A stretch of 28,150 bases of DNA from Chitinophagaceae bacterium. GTDB lineage: Bacteria > Bacteroidota > Bacteroidia > Chitinophagales > Chitinophagaceae. The position numbers and the translations under genes are program-made. Under the pieces are notes generated by a model. It saw nothing but the letters and a program-made list of their open reading frames with translations, was not told the DNA's origin and did no database searches. The stretch covers positions 1-28,150 of the forward strand of contig JADKKA010000010.1 of assembly GCA_016720745.1 (NCBI GenBank). Reading direction: 5' to 3'. The stretch's first letter is position 1; each line of letters starts with the position of its first letter. Below are positions 15,665 to 23,094 of the stretch, piece by piece.

Positions 15665-15690
15665 TCTAATAAAAATTTTAAAATATTAGA
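15665..15690. promoter_or_regulatory. Inverted repeat upstream of the Lrp/AsnC gene
   Basis: TCTAATA at 15665-15671 and TATTAGA at 15684-15690 form a perfect 7-bp inverted repeat around the AT-only spacer AAAATTTTAAAA. It sits between the divergent ncRNA promoter and the Lrp/AsnC gene, a fitting place for an Lrp-type autoregulatory site. The operator role is inferred. Confidence 0.45.
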
Positions 15691-15745
15691 TTTTATTCAA
15701 TATTTTTAATCTTTATAAGATAATCATCAAATTCTAACTGTAAAT

Positions 15746-16213
15746 ATGGGGGCAAAATTGAATCTCGACAAACTGGACCTGCAGATCATCCACCACATGA
15801 TGGAGAATGCAGAAATCTCCTATGCCGATCTGGGCAAGCAACTCTTTGTTTCCGGTGGCACCATCCATGTACGGATCAAAAAGCTGGAAGAGGCCGGGGT
15901 GGTCAAAGGTACCAGACTCAAGGCAGATCTGCGCCTGATGGGTTATGATGTAATCGCTTTTATTGGTATCTATCTGAAAGAGAGCTCCCTCTATGATACG
16001 GTGGCCAGGGAACTGCAGAAGATCCCCGAGATTGTGCGCCTCAATTATACTACCGGCAATTACAGCATGTTTGCAGAAATCGTGTGTAAGGATATTAATC
16101 AGCTGCGCTTTGTATTGCACGATCAGTTACAGAAAATCAAGGGAATAGAGCGGACCGAGACCTTTATCTCCCTGGAAGAGAGCTTCAACAGACAGGTAAA
16201 AATTTTTGGATAG
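15746..16213 (+). CDS. Lrp/AsnC family transcriptional regulator
   Basis: A 155-residue regulator with the AsnC-type winged helix-turn-helix at residues ~5-60 (LDKLDLQIIHHMMENAEISYADLGKQL, SGGTIHVRIKKLEEAGVV) and a RAM ligand/oligomerisation domain (IGIYLKESSLYDTVARELQKI, YTTGNYSMFAEIVCKD). Such proteins form octamer-like assemblies and respond to amino acids. Length is normal. The ATG at 15746 is preceded by a very AT-rich 140-base region that contains the inverted repeat at 15665-15690. It is divergent from the ncRNA gene, so it may also control that RNA. Its effector cannot be predicted. Confidence 0.92.
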   Translation: MGAKLNLDKLDLQIIHHMMENAEISYADLGKQLFVSGGTIHVRIKKLEEAGVVKGTRLKADLRLMGYDVIAFIGIYLKESSLYDTVARELQKIPEIVRLNYTTGNYSMFAEIVCKDINQLRFVLHDQLQKIKGIERTETFISLEESFNRQVKIFG

Positions 16214-16255
16214 GCCTTTTTTTGATTATCTTGAACCTTGTTAATAATGCGAATC

Positions 16256-16681
16256 ATGAAAACTGCCCTCCAACTTCTTGCCATGTTCTTCCTGAGTACG
16301 GTACTTCTTTCTTCCGGCTGCAAAAAAAGCGGCGGTGGCGGAGGAGGTGGTGGCGGTGGTACCACAGAAGCCAATCTGGCCGTGACAACCAATCCTGCCA
16401 ATGGATCTGTTCAAACTCCTTCGCTCGGGCCCTTTGATTTGTCAGTTACCATTACATCGGCCATGCCTTCCGGTGGCGTAAAAATTGAAGTAACCGCGAA
16501 AAGAGAAGATAACAGTTTGCAGCATTTTACCCAGACCATCAATAGCACTTCATCAGCAACCAGTAATTTCTCGATTACCAATACCCCGCTGACAGCAGTA
16601 TGTTTGGTGGATATTAAAGTAACGTCTAACAGCAAACCCACGAATACCTGGTCCGGTAGTTATCGTTATTCAAGGAAATAA
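16256..16681 (+). CDS. Poly-glycine lipoprotein, hypothetical
   Basis: About 141 residues from the ATG at 16256. An in-frame ATG at 16247 or TTG at 16238 is possible, but MKTALQLLAMFFLST is the best signal start. The lipobox LLSSGC gives a lipidated Cys followed by KKS and ten consecutive Gly, a flexible tether seen in surface lipoproteins of Bacteroidota. The remainder is Thr/Ser-rich and beta-type (NLAVTTNPANGSVQTPSLGPFDLSV, VTAKREDNSLQHFTQTINS), resembling an Ig-like fold domain. No function is recognised. Its 3' end is 1 base from the end of the convergent permease gene. Confidence 0.75.
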   Translation: MKTALQLLAMFFLSTVLLSSGCKKSGGGGGGGGGGTTEANLAVTTNPANGSVQTPSLGPFDLSVTITSAMPSGGVKIEVTAKREDNSLQHFTQTINSTSSATSNFSITNTPLTAVCLVDIKVTSNSKPTNTWSGSYRYSRK

Positions 16682-16682
16682 T

Positions 16683-17759
16683 TCAACGCACATTCAGGGC
16701 ATCTCTTAATCCATTGCCCAGGAGATTGAAGGCCAGCACCAGGAGCATGATCGCGAACCCGGGGGCCAGCGCCAGCATGGGATTTTGGGTGATGATGAAA
16801 TTATAATTCTCTTTGATCATCAGTCCCCAGCTCGGTTGTGGTGGTTGCACACCAATACCCAGAAAACTCAATCCCGCTTCAATCACAATCGCCGCTGCAA
16901 AATTAGAGGCAGCTATCACGAGTACCGGTCCCATGATATTGGGCCAGATATGTTTTACAATCGTACGCATACCGGAATAACCCAATGCCCTCGTGGCTTC
17001 GATGTATTCCAGTTCTCTTACGGCGAGTACCTGTCCTCTCACCAGCCTGGCCACATTCACCCACATACTTAAACCGATAGCGATGAATACCTGCCAGAAT
17101 CCTTTTCCCAGTGCCAGTGTAATTGCAAAGACGAGCAGCAAAGTGGGAATACTCCAGATCACATTGATGAACCACATGATGATATCATCGGTCCTTCCCC
17201 GGTAGTATCCTGCTAAAGAACCGAGTAATAAACCAATGCTGAGTGAAATGATCACGGTGATTAAACCCACACTTAAACTTACCCTTGTGCCGATGATGAT
17301 CCGGCTCAGGATATCACGCCCGTATTTATCTGTGCCTGCAAAATATTTTTTTCTGACAACGGGAGTGGCGGCTGTACGTGAAAGCGGATAAACCACCTGT
17401 TCACTGACGCCTTCATCAATATATTTATCTGCATAAATACTATCCCCCTTCAGCTGGTATTGATTCACCGGAATATAATAGTAGCCATCTTCTTTTCCTC
17501 CGATCAGTTGTTGCAGGAAGCCGGGGGTCTGTACTGTTTTTTCTTTTTTTAACAGCAGGAACTGTTGTGAAAAGCCGGGACGATTGCCCCCTGTTTCCAG
17601 TATGATCCGGTTGGCATTGGGAGAAGGATCAGGAGATAAAAAATAAGCAAAGACTGCCAGGAGCAGGGAGAGGATGATGATCACCAGTCCGAACATGGCC
17701 CCTTTGTTCTTTTTCAGCCTCCTCCAGGCTGCACGGCTATATGACTGGTTATTGGTCAT
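16683..17759 (-). CDS. DppC/OppC-like ABC transporter permease
   Basis: A 358-residue inner-membrane permease of the peptide/nickel ABC importer type. The N-terminal RAAWRRLKKNKGAMFGLVIIILSLL is an OppC_N segment. The C-terminal part has the permease domain with the ATPase-contact EAA loop (EYIEATRALGYSGMRTIVKHIWPN) and the typical ending LGIGVQPPQPSWGLMI ... FNLLGNGLRDALNVR. GTDKYGRDILSRIIIGTRVSL precedes the core. Between the first membrane segment and the core there is a ~110-residue periplasmic insert (about residues 45-155), longer than usual. No ATPase, partner DppB or binding-protein gene is in the window. It is the third gene of a minus-strand unit, 33 bases after the glycosyltransferase. 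Confidence 0.9.
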   Translation of the reverse strand: MTNNQSYSRAAWRRLKKNKGAMFGLVIIILSLLLAVFAYFLSPDPSPNANRIILETGGNRPGFSQQFLLLKKEKTVQTPGFLQQLIGGKEDGYYYIPVNQYQLKGDSIYADKYIDEGVSEQVVYPLSRTAATPVVRKKYFAGTDKYGRDILSRIIIGTRVSLSVGLITVIISLSIGLLLGSLAGYYRGRTDDIIMWFINVIWSIPTLLLVFAITLALGKGFWQVFIAIGLSMWVNVARLVRGQVLAVRELEYIEATRALGYSGMRTIVKHIWPNIMGPVLVIAASNFAAAIVIEAGLSFLGIGVQPPQPSWGLMIKENYNFIITQNPMLALAPGFAIMLLVLAFNLLGNGLRDALNVR

Positions 17760-17792
17760 GCCCGGAAGTTAAGCTGAAATGCTGAATCCGGA

Positions 17793-18908
17793 TTAGCGGA
17801 CCTTTCTCCCTTTCCATTCATACTGGCCTATTTGTCCCAGTAATCCGGAAATTAATGTGTAAGCAATATGCAGGGGTTGAAATAATGGGAATAAAGAGAT
17901 GGTATACTTCCGGTCAAAAAAAACAGCGGCAGCAATAAATAGCGGCCACTCCACAACCGTCTTTCCCAGCCAGGCATAGCCGAGCCAGTGCCAGTAAACG
18001 GGATTATAAAATCCGCCGATCAGCAGGGTGGGAAATAATGCATTGAATAAATACACCAGTAACAATACGGGCATGATGGCTTTATCATCATAGTTACCCG
18101 ACTTGCTGGCCCAGCGGATGCGCTGTCTGAAGAAAGAACGCCATCCAGGTTGTGGCAAGGTATCAACGATGGCTTCTTTTGATTTCAGGTAATGAACCCG
18201 GTTGGGATATTGCTTTCTTATTTTATGCATCAGCAGCATATCATCGCCGGAAGCAATATGATCGATTCCTGAGAATCCGCCCACTTGATGGAAAACAGAT
18301 TTACGGTAAGCAAGGTTGGCGCCATTGCACATACTTAATATCCGGCGATGCACCATGGCTCCGGTGATGGATTGCAACACCATGAAATCAATGGTTTGAA
18401 AAAAGGAAGAGACGGTATCATGATCTTCCATTCGCACGGGTGCTACAATCAATACGGGATCCTTTGCGGCGGCAAATGCAGCGATCTGACTCACCCAGTT
18501 TGCGGGAGGAGTACAATCGGCATCGGTGGTCAGTATCCATTCATGACTGGCATTGGCGATACCAAATTCAATGGCTCTTTTTTTATGTGATTGCTGTATA
18601 TCCTTTGAAAGGCGGAGCAATTTTACATGGGGGAAGCTGCTGACAATGGCTGCCGTTTGATCGGTTGACTGATCATCTACCACGATCACTTCTATTAATG
18701 CAGAAGGGTATGACTGGTCTTCGATGGCTTCCAGTAAATGACTGATATTCTCTTCTTCATTGCGGGCCGGGATGATGATACTGATGGGAATCCCCGGTTC
18801 AATGATTGAATGCTGAAAAACAGGAATCCGGCACCAGGCATAGCAGCACCAGAGCACGAGACATGCATAGCCAGTAAAAAAGAGGATGACGACCCACAAT
18901 AAAATCAT
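17793..18908 (-). CDS. GT2 family glycosyltransferase, membrane-bound
   Basis: A 371-residue inverting glycosyltransferase. An N-terminal membrane helix (LLWVVILFFTGYACLVLW) precedes a GT-A domain with the start ISIIIPARNEEENI, VVDDQSTD (D78, D79), the DxD-type TTDADCTPP (D129, D131), GDDMLL near residue 222 and QRIRWASK near 267. Three or four hydrophobic segments follow (IMPVLLLVYLFNALFPTLLI, VVEWPLFIAAAVFF, LHIAYTLISGLLG). The layout resembles processive or lipid-linked GT2 enzymes that use nucleotide sugars at the cytoplasmic face. It lies 21 bases after the alpha/beta hydrolase gene and 33 before the permease gene, so the three are likely cotranscribed. Acceptor unknown. Confidence 0.9.
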   Translation of the reverse strand: MILLWVVILFFTGYACLVLWCCYAWCRIPVFQHSIIEPGIPISIIIPARNEEENISHLLEAIEDQSYPSALIEVIVVDDQSTDQTAAIVSSFPHVKLLRLSKDIQQSHKKRAIEFGIANASHEWILTTDADCTPPANWVSQIAAFAAAKDPVLIVAPVRMEDHDTVSSFFQTIDFMVLQSITGAMVHRRILSMCNGANLAYRKSVFHQVGGFSGIDHIASGDDMLLMHKIRKQYPNRVHYLKSKEAIVDTLPQPGWRSFFRQRIRWASKSGNYDDKAIMPVLLLVYLFNALFPTLLIGGFYNPVYWHWLGYAWLGKTVVEWPLFIAAAVFFDRKYTISLFPLFQPLHIAYTLISGLLGQIGQYEWKGRKVR

Positions 18909-18929
18909 GCTGGCAAATCTACCGGAATT

Positions 18930-19733
18930 TTAACGGGTTAATTCCCGAACGATATCTGATGCATGTTTTTCATGCAATACCTGGTGACCGGAAGCGATTA
19001 TTTCCAGGCTACAATTGGATGCTATTCCTTTTCTGAATTTTTCACCTGTTGAGGAGCGGATGATGCGATCGTGCCGGCCATATACCAGTCTGACGATTGT
19101 CTGATGCTCCCCGATTTGCCGGCGTATCTTTTTGAGATCGGGTTTTAATCGCCTGAATGTGGTCCAACGCGTATACAGATCATCCCTGATTTGCTGACTC
19201 CCGATATAATAATCTACAAACTTGTAAATACTGGTATTGATCATGCGCAGTTTTTTCATCCCGTGCAGGATCCATAAAAACCAGCCGGGATGCCGCATGG
19301 TAAAAGAAAAAAACCGGTTGCCCAGTCGGGTTTGTGTAGCGAGCCAGTACCAGCCATTTACTTTCAGTCCGTCAGGTGCCAGCAATACCATTTTATTAAC
19401 GCGATCTGGTACCAGCTGGTACAAACTCAGGGCCACCCGGCCACCCAGGCTAAAACCCATGAGGGTAAAGGATGGCTCCTTGCTGAGCAACAGGTCCAGG
19501 ATCTCCAGCAGGTCGGTGCCGGTAAATAACAGTCCTTCCTTCCATTGGGTATGGCCATGAAAGGGTAGCTCAATGGCATATACAGTATACTGGTTGCCAA
19601 TATATTTTGCCAGAAAATCAAAGGCCCTGGCATTTTCCCCGTAGCCATGAAAACAGAGCAATAGCTCCGGCCCTTCGCCTGAACGGCGATAGTTGATAAG
19701 CGAATTCCGGAAGGCCAGTGTTTTTTCCTGCAT
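18930..19733 (-). CDS. Alpha/beta hydrolase
   Basis: A 267-residue alpha/beta-fold hydrolase. Visible features are the oxyanion HGYGENARAFDFL (residues 29-41), the nucleophile elbow GFSLGG (Ser95), the acid in YGRHDR (Asp222) and the His in ASGHQ (His250). A cap-like region lies between residues ~125 and 210. Such enzymes are esterases, lipases or C-C hydrolases; the substrate is not predictable. I use ATG 19733; an upstream TTG at 19748 would add five residues. It heads a minus-strand unit with a GT2 enzyme and a permease and is divergent from marR. Confidence 0.88.
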   Translation of the reverse strand: MQEKTLAFRNSLINYRRSGEGPELLLCFHGYGENARAFDFLAKYIGNQYTVYAIELPFHGHTQWKEGLLFTGTDLLEILDLLLSKEPSFTLMGFSLGGRVALSLYQLVPDRVNKMVLLAPDGLKVNGWYWLATQTRLGNRFFSFTMRHPGWFLWILHGMKKLRMINTSIYKFVDYYIGSQQIRDDLYTRWTTFRRLKPDLKKIRRQIGEHQTIVRLVYGRHDRIIRSSTGEKFRKGIASNCSLEIIASGHQVLHEKHASDIVRELTR

Positions 19734-19766
19734 GGGTATTAGCAACAAATTTTTATCACGATAAAC

Positions 19767-19796
19767 TTGGCTGATTCAAAAATAGGACTAATTTTG
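19767..19796 (+). promoter_or_regulatory. Full Bacteroidota-type promoter of marR
   Basis: TTG at 19767-19769 (-33) and TAATTTTG at 19789-19796 (-7) are separated by 19 bases. The TTG was a possible in-frame start for marR but fits better as a promoter element. Confidence 0.7.
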
Positions 19797-19797
19797 G

Positions 19798-19817
19798 ATA
19801 GTTGCACAAACAACTAT
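19798..19817 (+). promoter_or_regulatory. Palindromic operator, probable MarR autoregulatory site
   Basis: ATAGTTG at 19798-19804 and CAACTAT at 19811-19817 are a perfect 7-bp inverted repeat around CACAAA. The 20-bp site covers the expected transcription start, between the -7 box and the ATG at 19818. Size and symmetry suit a MarR dimer. Confidence 0.7.
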
Positions 19818-20258
19818 ATGCCAAACAACCAATTTAAAAAAGGGGAGCTTTACAGCTTTGTAACCGGGAAGGCCTCCACAGCCATTGCCAGAAGGCTGCA
19901 GAAAAAATTCAATGCTGCCGGATTGAACCTCACCATTGAGCAGTGGAGTGTATTGTATCATTTATGGAAGCAGGAAGGGATCAGTCAGCAGGAATTATGC
20001 AATGCCACTTTCCGCGATAAGCCCAGCATCACCCGGCTGGTTGATAACCTGGAAAAACTCAACCTGGTCAAGCGCGTGGCTTCTGAATTTGACCGCCGAA
20101 TCAACCTGATTTACCTCACCAAACAGGCGCATAAACTACAGGAAGAGTCCATGGTGCTGGCCGAAGAAACCCTGAATGAAGCGCTGATTACAGTACCGAT
20201 AGAAAAAGTAGAAGTGTGTAAGGAAGTACTGCAAATAGTATACGATAACCTGAAATAA
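19818..20258 (+). CDS. MarR family transcriptional regulator
   Basis: A 146-residue winged-helix regulator. The helix-turn-helix is at roughly residues 50-80 (GISQQELCNATFRDKPSITRLVDNLEKLNLV) followed by the wing RVASEFDRRINLIYLT, with helical dimerisation segments at both ends. MarR proteins bind palindromic operators as dimers and let go when a small ligand binds. The ATG at 19818 lies directly after the palindrome, so autorepression is likely. The acyl-CoA dehydrogenase gene follows 42 bases after the stop with no promoter-like -7 box seen between. I infer that the ligand may be an acyl-CoA or fatty acid and that the pair governs fatty acid breakdown. Confidence 0.92.
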   Translation: MPNNQFKKGELYSFVTGKASTAIARRLQKKFNAAGLNLTIEQWSVLYHLWKQEGISQQELCNATFRDKPSITRLVDNLEKLNLVKRVASEFDRRINLIYLTKQAHKLQEESMVLAEETLNEALITVPIEKVEVCKEVLQIVYDNLK

Positions 20259-20300
20259 ATTTTTCATCAACCTTAATCAATAAACTTAAAACGTTTTTAT

Positions 20301-22094
20301 ATGAGTACTGCAGCTGCAAAAACCCAATCGCTGAAAGGCGGAGAATGGCTGGTGAAAGAATCATCCCCTGCTGACACATTTACACCTGAAAATTTTCAGG
20401 AAGAACAACTGATGGTAAAGGATATGTGTAACCAGTTCCTGGATGCCGAAGTATATCCTAACCTGGACCGGATTGATAACCTGGAACCCGGACTGATGAA
20501 GAGCCTGTTGACAAAAGCCGGTGAGCAAGGTCTGCTGGCAGTAGCTTTTCCGGAAGAATATGGCGGATTAGGAAAAGATTTTGTCACTTCTACCATGGTA
20601 AATGAATACCTGGGAGCGGGTCACTCTTTCTCTGTTGCCATTGCAGCGCATACCGGTATCGGTACCCTTCCAATTTTATACTTTGGTACACCTGAACAAA
20701 AACAGAAATATATTCCCAAACTGATCAGTGGTGAGTGGGCCGGTGCTTATGGATTAACAGAACCCAATAGTGGCAGTGATGCCCTGGGTGCAAAAACATC
20801 AGCCAAGCTGAGTGAGGATGGAAAGTATTATATCCTTAACGGACAGAAATGCTGGATCACGAATGGTGGCTTTGCTGATGTGTATACGGTATTTGCCAAA
20901 GTAGATGGAGATAAATTCACCGGCTTTATTGTAGACCGCGGAACAGAAGGCTTTACACAGGGACCGGAAGAACATAAGATGGGAATCAAGGGTTCTTCTA
21001 CTGTACAATTGTATTTCCAGGATTGTAAAGTGCCGGTTGAAAACCTGCTGGGTGAAGTTGGCAAGGGACATAAGATCGCTTTCAATATCCTGAACATCGG
21101 CCGATTGAAACTGGCAGCTGCTGCCATTGGTGGTTCCAAACGTTCTTTATCCGGAACCGTGGAATATGCCAGGACCCGCGAGCAGTTCAAACAACCTATT
21201 TCCAATTTTGGCGCCATCAAATTCAAACTGGCCCAGATGGCCCTCCGGATCTTTGTGGCAGAAAGTGCATTGTATCGTACCGCACAATGGATCGGTGAAA
21301 AGGAACATGAATTATTAGCAGCCGGCAAACCTTTCAACGAATCATTGCTGGGTGCTGCAGAAGAATATGCCATTGAATGTGCCATGCTGAAAGTGGATGG
21401 CAGTGAAGTACTGGACTATGTGGTAGATGAAGGCGTACAGGTACATGGCGGTAACGGTTTCAGTGCGGAGTATAATATCTCCCGTGCCTACCGCGACAGC
21501 CGGATCAACCGGATCTATGAAGGCACCAATGAAATCAACCGGTTGCTGACACTGGACATGACCCTGAAAAGAGCCATGGCCGGAAGACTGGACCTGATGG
21601 GACCTGCCATGGCTGTTCAAAAAGAGCTGATGAGTATTCCTGATTTTGGTGCAGAAGATGAAACGCCATTTGCAAAAGAAAGAAAGCTGATCGCCAATCT
21701 GAAGAAAGCCATCCTGATGACTTCGGGTGCTGCGGTGCAGAAGCTGATGATGAAAATAGAAAACGAACAGGAAGTGCTGATGAACATTGCGGATATGGCC
21801 ATCCAGACCTTTAATGCTGAAAGTGTATTACTGCGCATCATGAAGATGGCAGAAACAAAAGGCGAAGCAGCGATCGGGCTTTACAAAGACATCATGCAAA
21901 CTTATCTGTATGATGCAGCAGATGCCGTGAACAAGGCTGGTAAAGATGCCATCAATTCCTTTGCAGAAGGAGATGAGCAGCGCATGATCCTGATGGGACT
22001 GAAGCGTTTTACCAAGGCTGAACCGGTGAATGTGAAAGAGGCCCGGAGAAGGATCGCCAATAAAATGATTGAAGAGGGCAGGTACTGTTATTAA
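20301..22094 (+). CDS. Acyl-CoA dehydrogenase (long form)
   Basis: A FAD enzyme that introduces the alpha-beta double bond in acyl-CoA, the first step of beta-oxidation. The 597 residues are longer than the ~380 of a core enzyme: there is an N-terminal extension and a C-terminal helical domain of ~160 residues, as in VLCAD/FadE-like bacterial proteins. Conserved parts are YGLTEPNSGSDALGAKT near residue 150, CWITNGGFADVYTVFAKV, EYARTREQFKQPISNFGAIKFKLAQMA, and YEGTNEINRLL near 406 with the catalytic-base Glu region. It is downstream of marR in one probable operon. Its stop codon overlaps that of the convergent membrane protein gene by 4 bases. Confidence 0.93.
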   Translation: MSTAAAKTQSLKGGEWLVKESSPADTFTPENFQEEQLMVKDMCNQFLDAEVYPNLDRIDNLEPGLMKSLLTKAGEQGLLAVAFPEEYGGLGKDFVTSTMVNEYLGAGHSFSVAIAAHTGIGTLPILYFGTPEQKQKYIPKLISGEWAGAYGLTEPNSGSDALGAKTSAKLSEDGKYYILNGQKCWITNGGFADVYTVFAKVDGDKFTGFIVDRGTEGFTQGPEEHKMGIKGSSTVQLYFQDCKVPVENLLGEVGKGHKIAFNILNIGRLKLAAAAIGGSKRSLSGTVEYARTREQFKQPISNFGAIKFKLAQMALRIFVAESALYRTAQWIGEKEHELLAAGKPFNESLLGAAEEYAIECAMLKVDGSEVLDYVVDEGVQVHGGNGFSAEYNISRAYRDSRINRIYEGTNEINRLLTLDMTLKRAMAGRLDLMGPAMAVQKELMSIPDFGAEDETPFAKERKLIANLKKAILMTSGAAVQKLMMKIENEQEVLMNIADMAIQTFNAESVLLRIMKMAETKGEAAIGLYKDIMQTYLYDAADAVNKAGKDAINSFAEGDEQRMILMGLKRFTKAEPVNVKEARRRIANKMIEEGRYCY

Positions 22095-22846
22095 TTCCAC
22101 TGATCTCTGTCAAAATCTAGTAAGGCTGTTCTCCGAAGGGGGACGGCCTTTTTTTCGCCCGCATAAATATCAGAAAGTTCCCGGCGGGTGATCCGGAGTT
22201 CATTCAATTTACGGATGCGTTTTTCTTCAATATAGATTCCAACAGAAAGCATCAGGGATGAAAATGTAGATACCAGGAAATAGATCAGGAAGATATCTTC
22301 CACATCGGTTGAGCGGAATACATAGTACATCAGGTAGATCAGTCCGAAGCAACCATAAGCAAACAACAGAGAAGCAGCAATCACTGCTTTACCGGTTGCT
22401 TTCCGGTGAGTGATGGCGATCTTGGTTTGCCGGATAAAAAAGTAAGTACATAAAGCCAGTATCAGGGCCACACCTGGTCCGAGGATCACAGTTATAGCTT
22501 CTGTATTGAGACCCAGAACAGATATCACCACTACTTCAAAAAACATAAACGCTGCAATCAGCCATTTTACCCGGCGGGTAAAAACGGGAGATGTACTGAA
22601 ATAAGTAAGGAAGAATAACATCAGTGGAGCATCGAGAAGGTTATTGGCCAGTCCCCAGTAATGCCTGGTATCCGAGTCAATCGGAATATACCCCTCGGTC
22701 ATCAGGTTATAAATTACAACGGAAGAATAGTAGCAGATTAATACAGGAAAGGTTCTGTATTTCCCAAGCCGGAGGGCCAGGATGGCTATAATGGGGCATA
22801 ATAAGGCAGCAGACGAGATTATACCCATGACTGAATACCATGTCAT
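22091..22846 (-). CDS. Seven-TM hypothetical membrane protein
   Basis: A 251-residue protein with about seven hydrophobic segments evenly spaced (GIISSAALLCPIIAILAL, VLICYYSSVVIYNL, APLMLFFLTYF, VKWLIAAFMFFEVVVISVLGL, VILGPGVALILALCTYFF, AVIAASLLFAYGCFGLIYLMYYVF, IYFLVSTFSSLMLSVGIYI) and a charged cytoplasmic tail (RKLNELRITRRELSDIYAG). The layout recalls the 7TM sensor modules of Bacteroidota, but no kinase domain is attached. No family is recognised. The last part of its coding sequence also encodes, on the other strand, the terminator of the acyl-CoA dehydrogenase gene. An inverted repeat lies just upstream of its ATG. Confidence 0.75.
   Translation of the reverse strand: MTWYSVMGIISSAALLCPIIAILALRLGKYRTFPVLICYYSSVVIYNLMTEGYIPIDSDTRHYWGLANNLLDAPLMLFFLTYFSTSPVFTRRVKWLIAAFMFFEVVVISVLGLNTEAITVILGPGVALILALCTYFFIRQTKIAITHRKATGKAVIAASLLFAYGCFGLIYLMYYVFRSTDVEDIFLIYFLVSTFSSLMLSVGIYIEEKRIRKLNELRITRRELSDIYAGEKKAVPLRRTALLDFDRDQWN
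22122..22155 (+). terminator. Intrinsic terminator of the marR / acyl-CoA dehydrogenase unit
   Basis: AAGGCTGTTCTCC (22122-22134) pairs over 13 bases, counting G-U pairs, with GGGGGACGGCCTT (22138-22150), followed by seven T to 22155. It lies inside the coding part of the convergent gene. Confidence 0.8.
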
Positions 22847-22870
22847 ATTAATCGGTTTTCTAGGATAAGT

Positions 22871-22900
22871 GACGCAAGTGATGGCACAATCATTTGCGTC
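22871..22900 (-). promoter_or_regulatory. Inverted repeat upstream of the 7-TM gene
   Basis: GACGCAAGTGA (22871-22881) and TCATTTGCGTC (22890-22900) are 11-base arms with one mismatch around an 8-base loop, centred about 40 bases upstream of the ATG at 22846. It could be an operator or a leader hairpin; it resembles no known site I can name. Confidence 0.4.
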
Positions 22901-23036
22901 TGCAATATTAACGGTGTGTTAATTCATATAGTGCTTACTATGAATGGTTTGTCTGAAAATTCAGTAAAAGCATGCGATTTTTTCGTAATACTACGAGAAC
23001 GCGTATTGTGCAAATAGGGAAATACCCTGATGGAGT

Positions 23037-23062
23037 CTTACGATTCGTATGAAGTACGTAAG
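23037..23062. other. Cluster of TACG/CGTA inverted words
   Basis: CTTACG (23037-23042) and CGTAAG (23057-23062) form an inverted repeat. Just before it, 22985-23030 holds further TACG/CGTA words and the AGGG-AAATA-CCCT dyad near 23016-23028. No gene is seen in 22901-23094. This may be a regulator binding region, but nothing is named with confidence. Confidence 0.3.
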
Positions 23063-23094
23063 TGTTTATACTGAATTCGAGGAGCTAAAAAAAT

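Noticed and set aside
19767..19769. TTG start for marR giving 17 extra residues
   Set aside because: It fits as a -33 element spaced 19 bases from TAATTTTG, and the transcription start would be downstream of it.
20828..21385. 185-codon open frame on the minus strand
   Set aside because: It is antisense to the conserved acyl-CoA dehydrogenase core and has no recognisable features.
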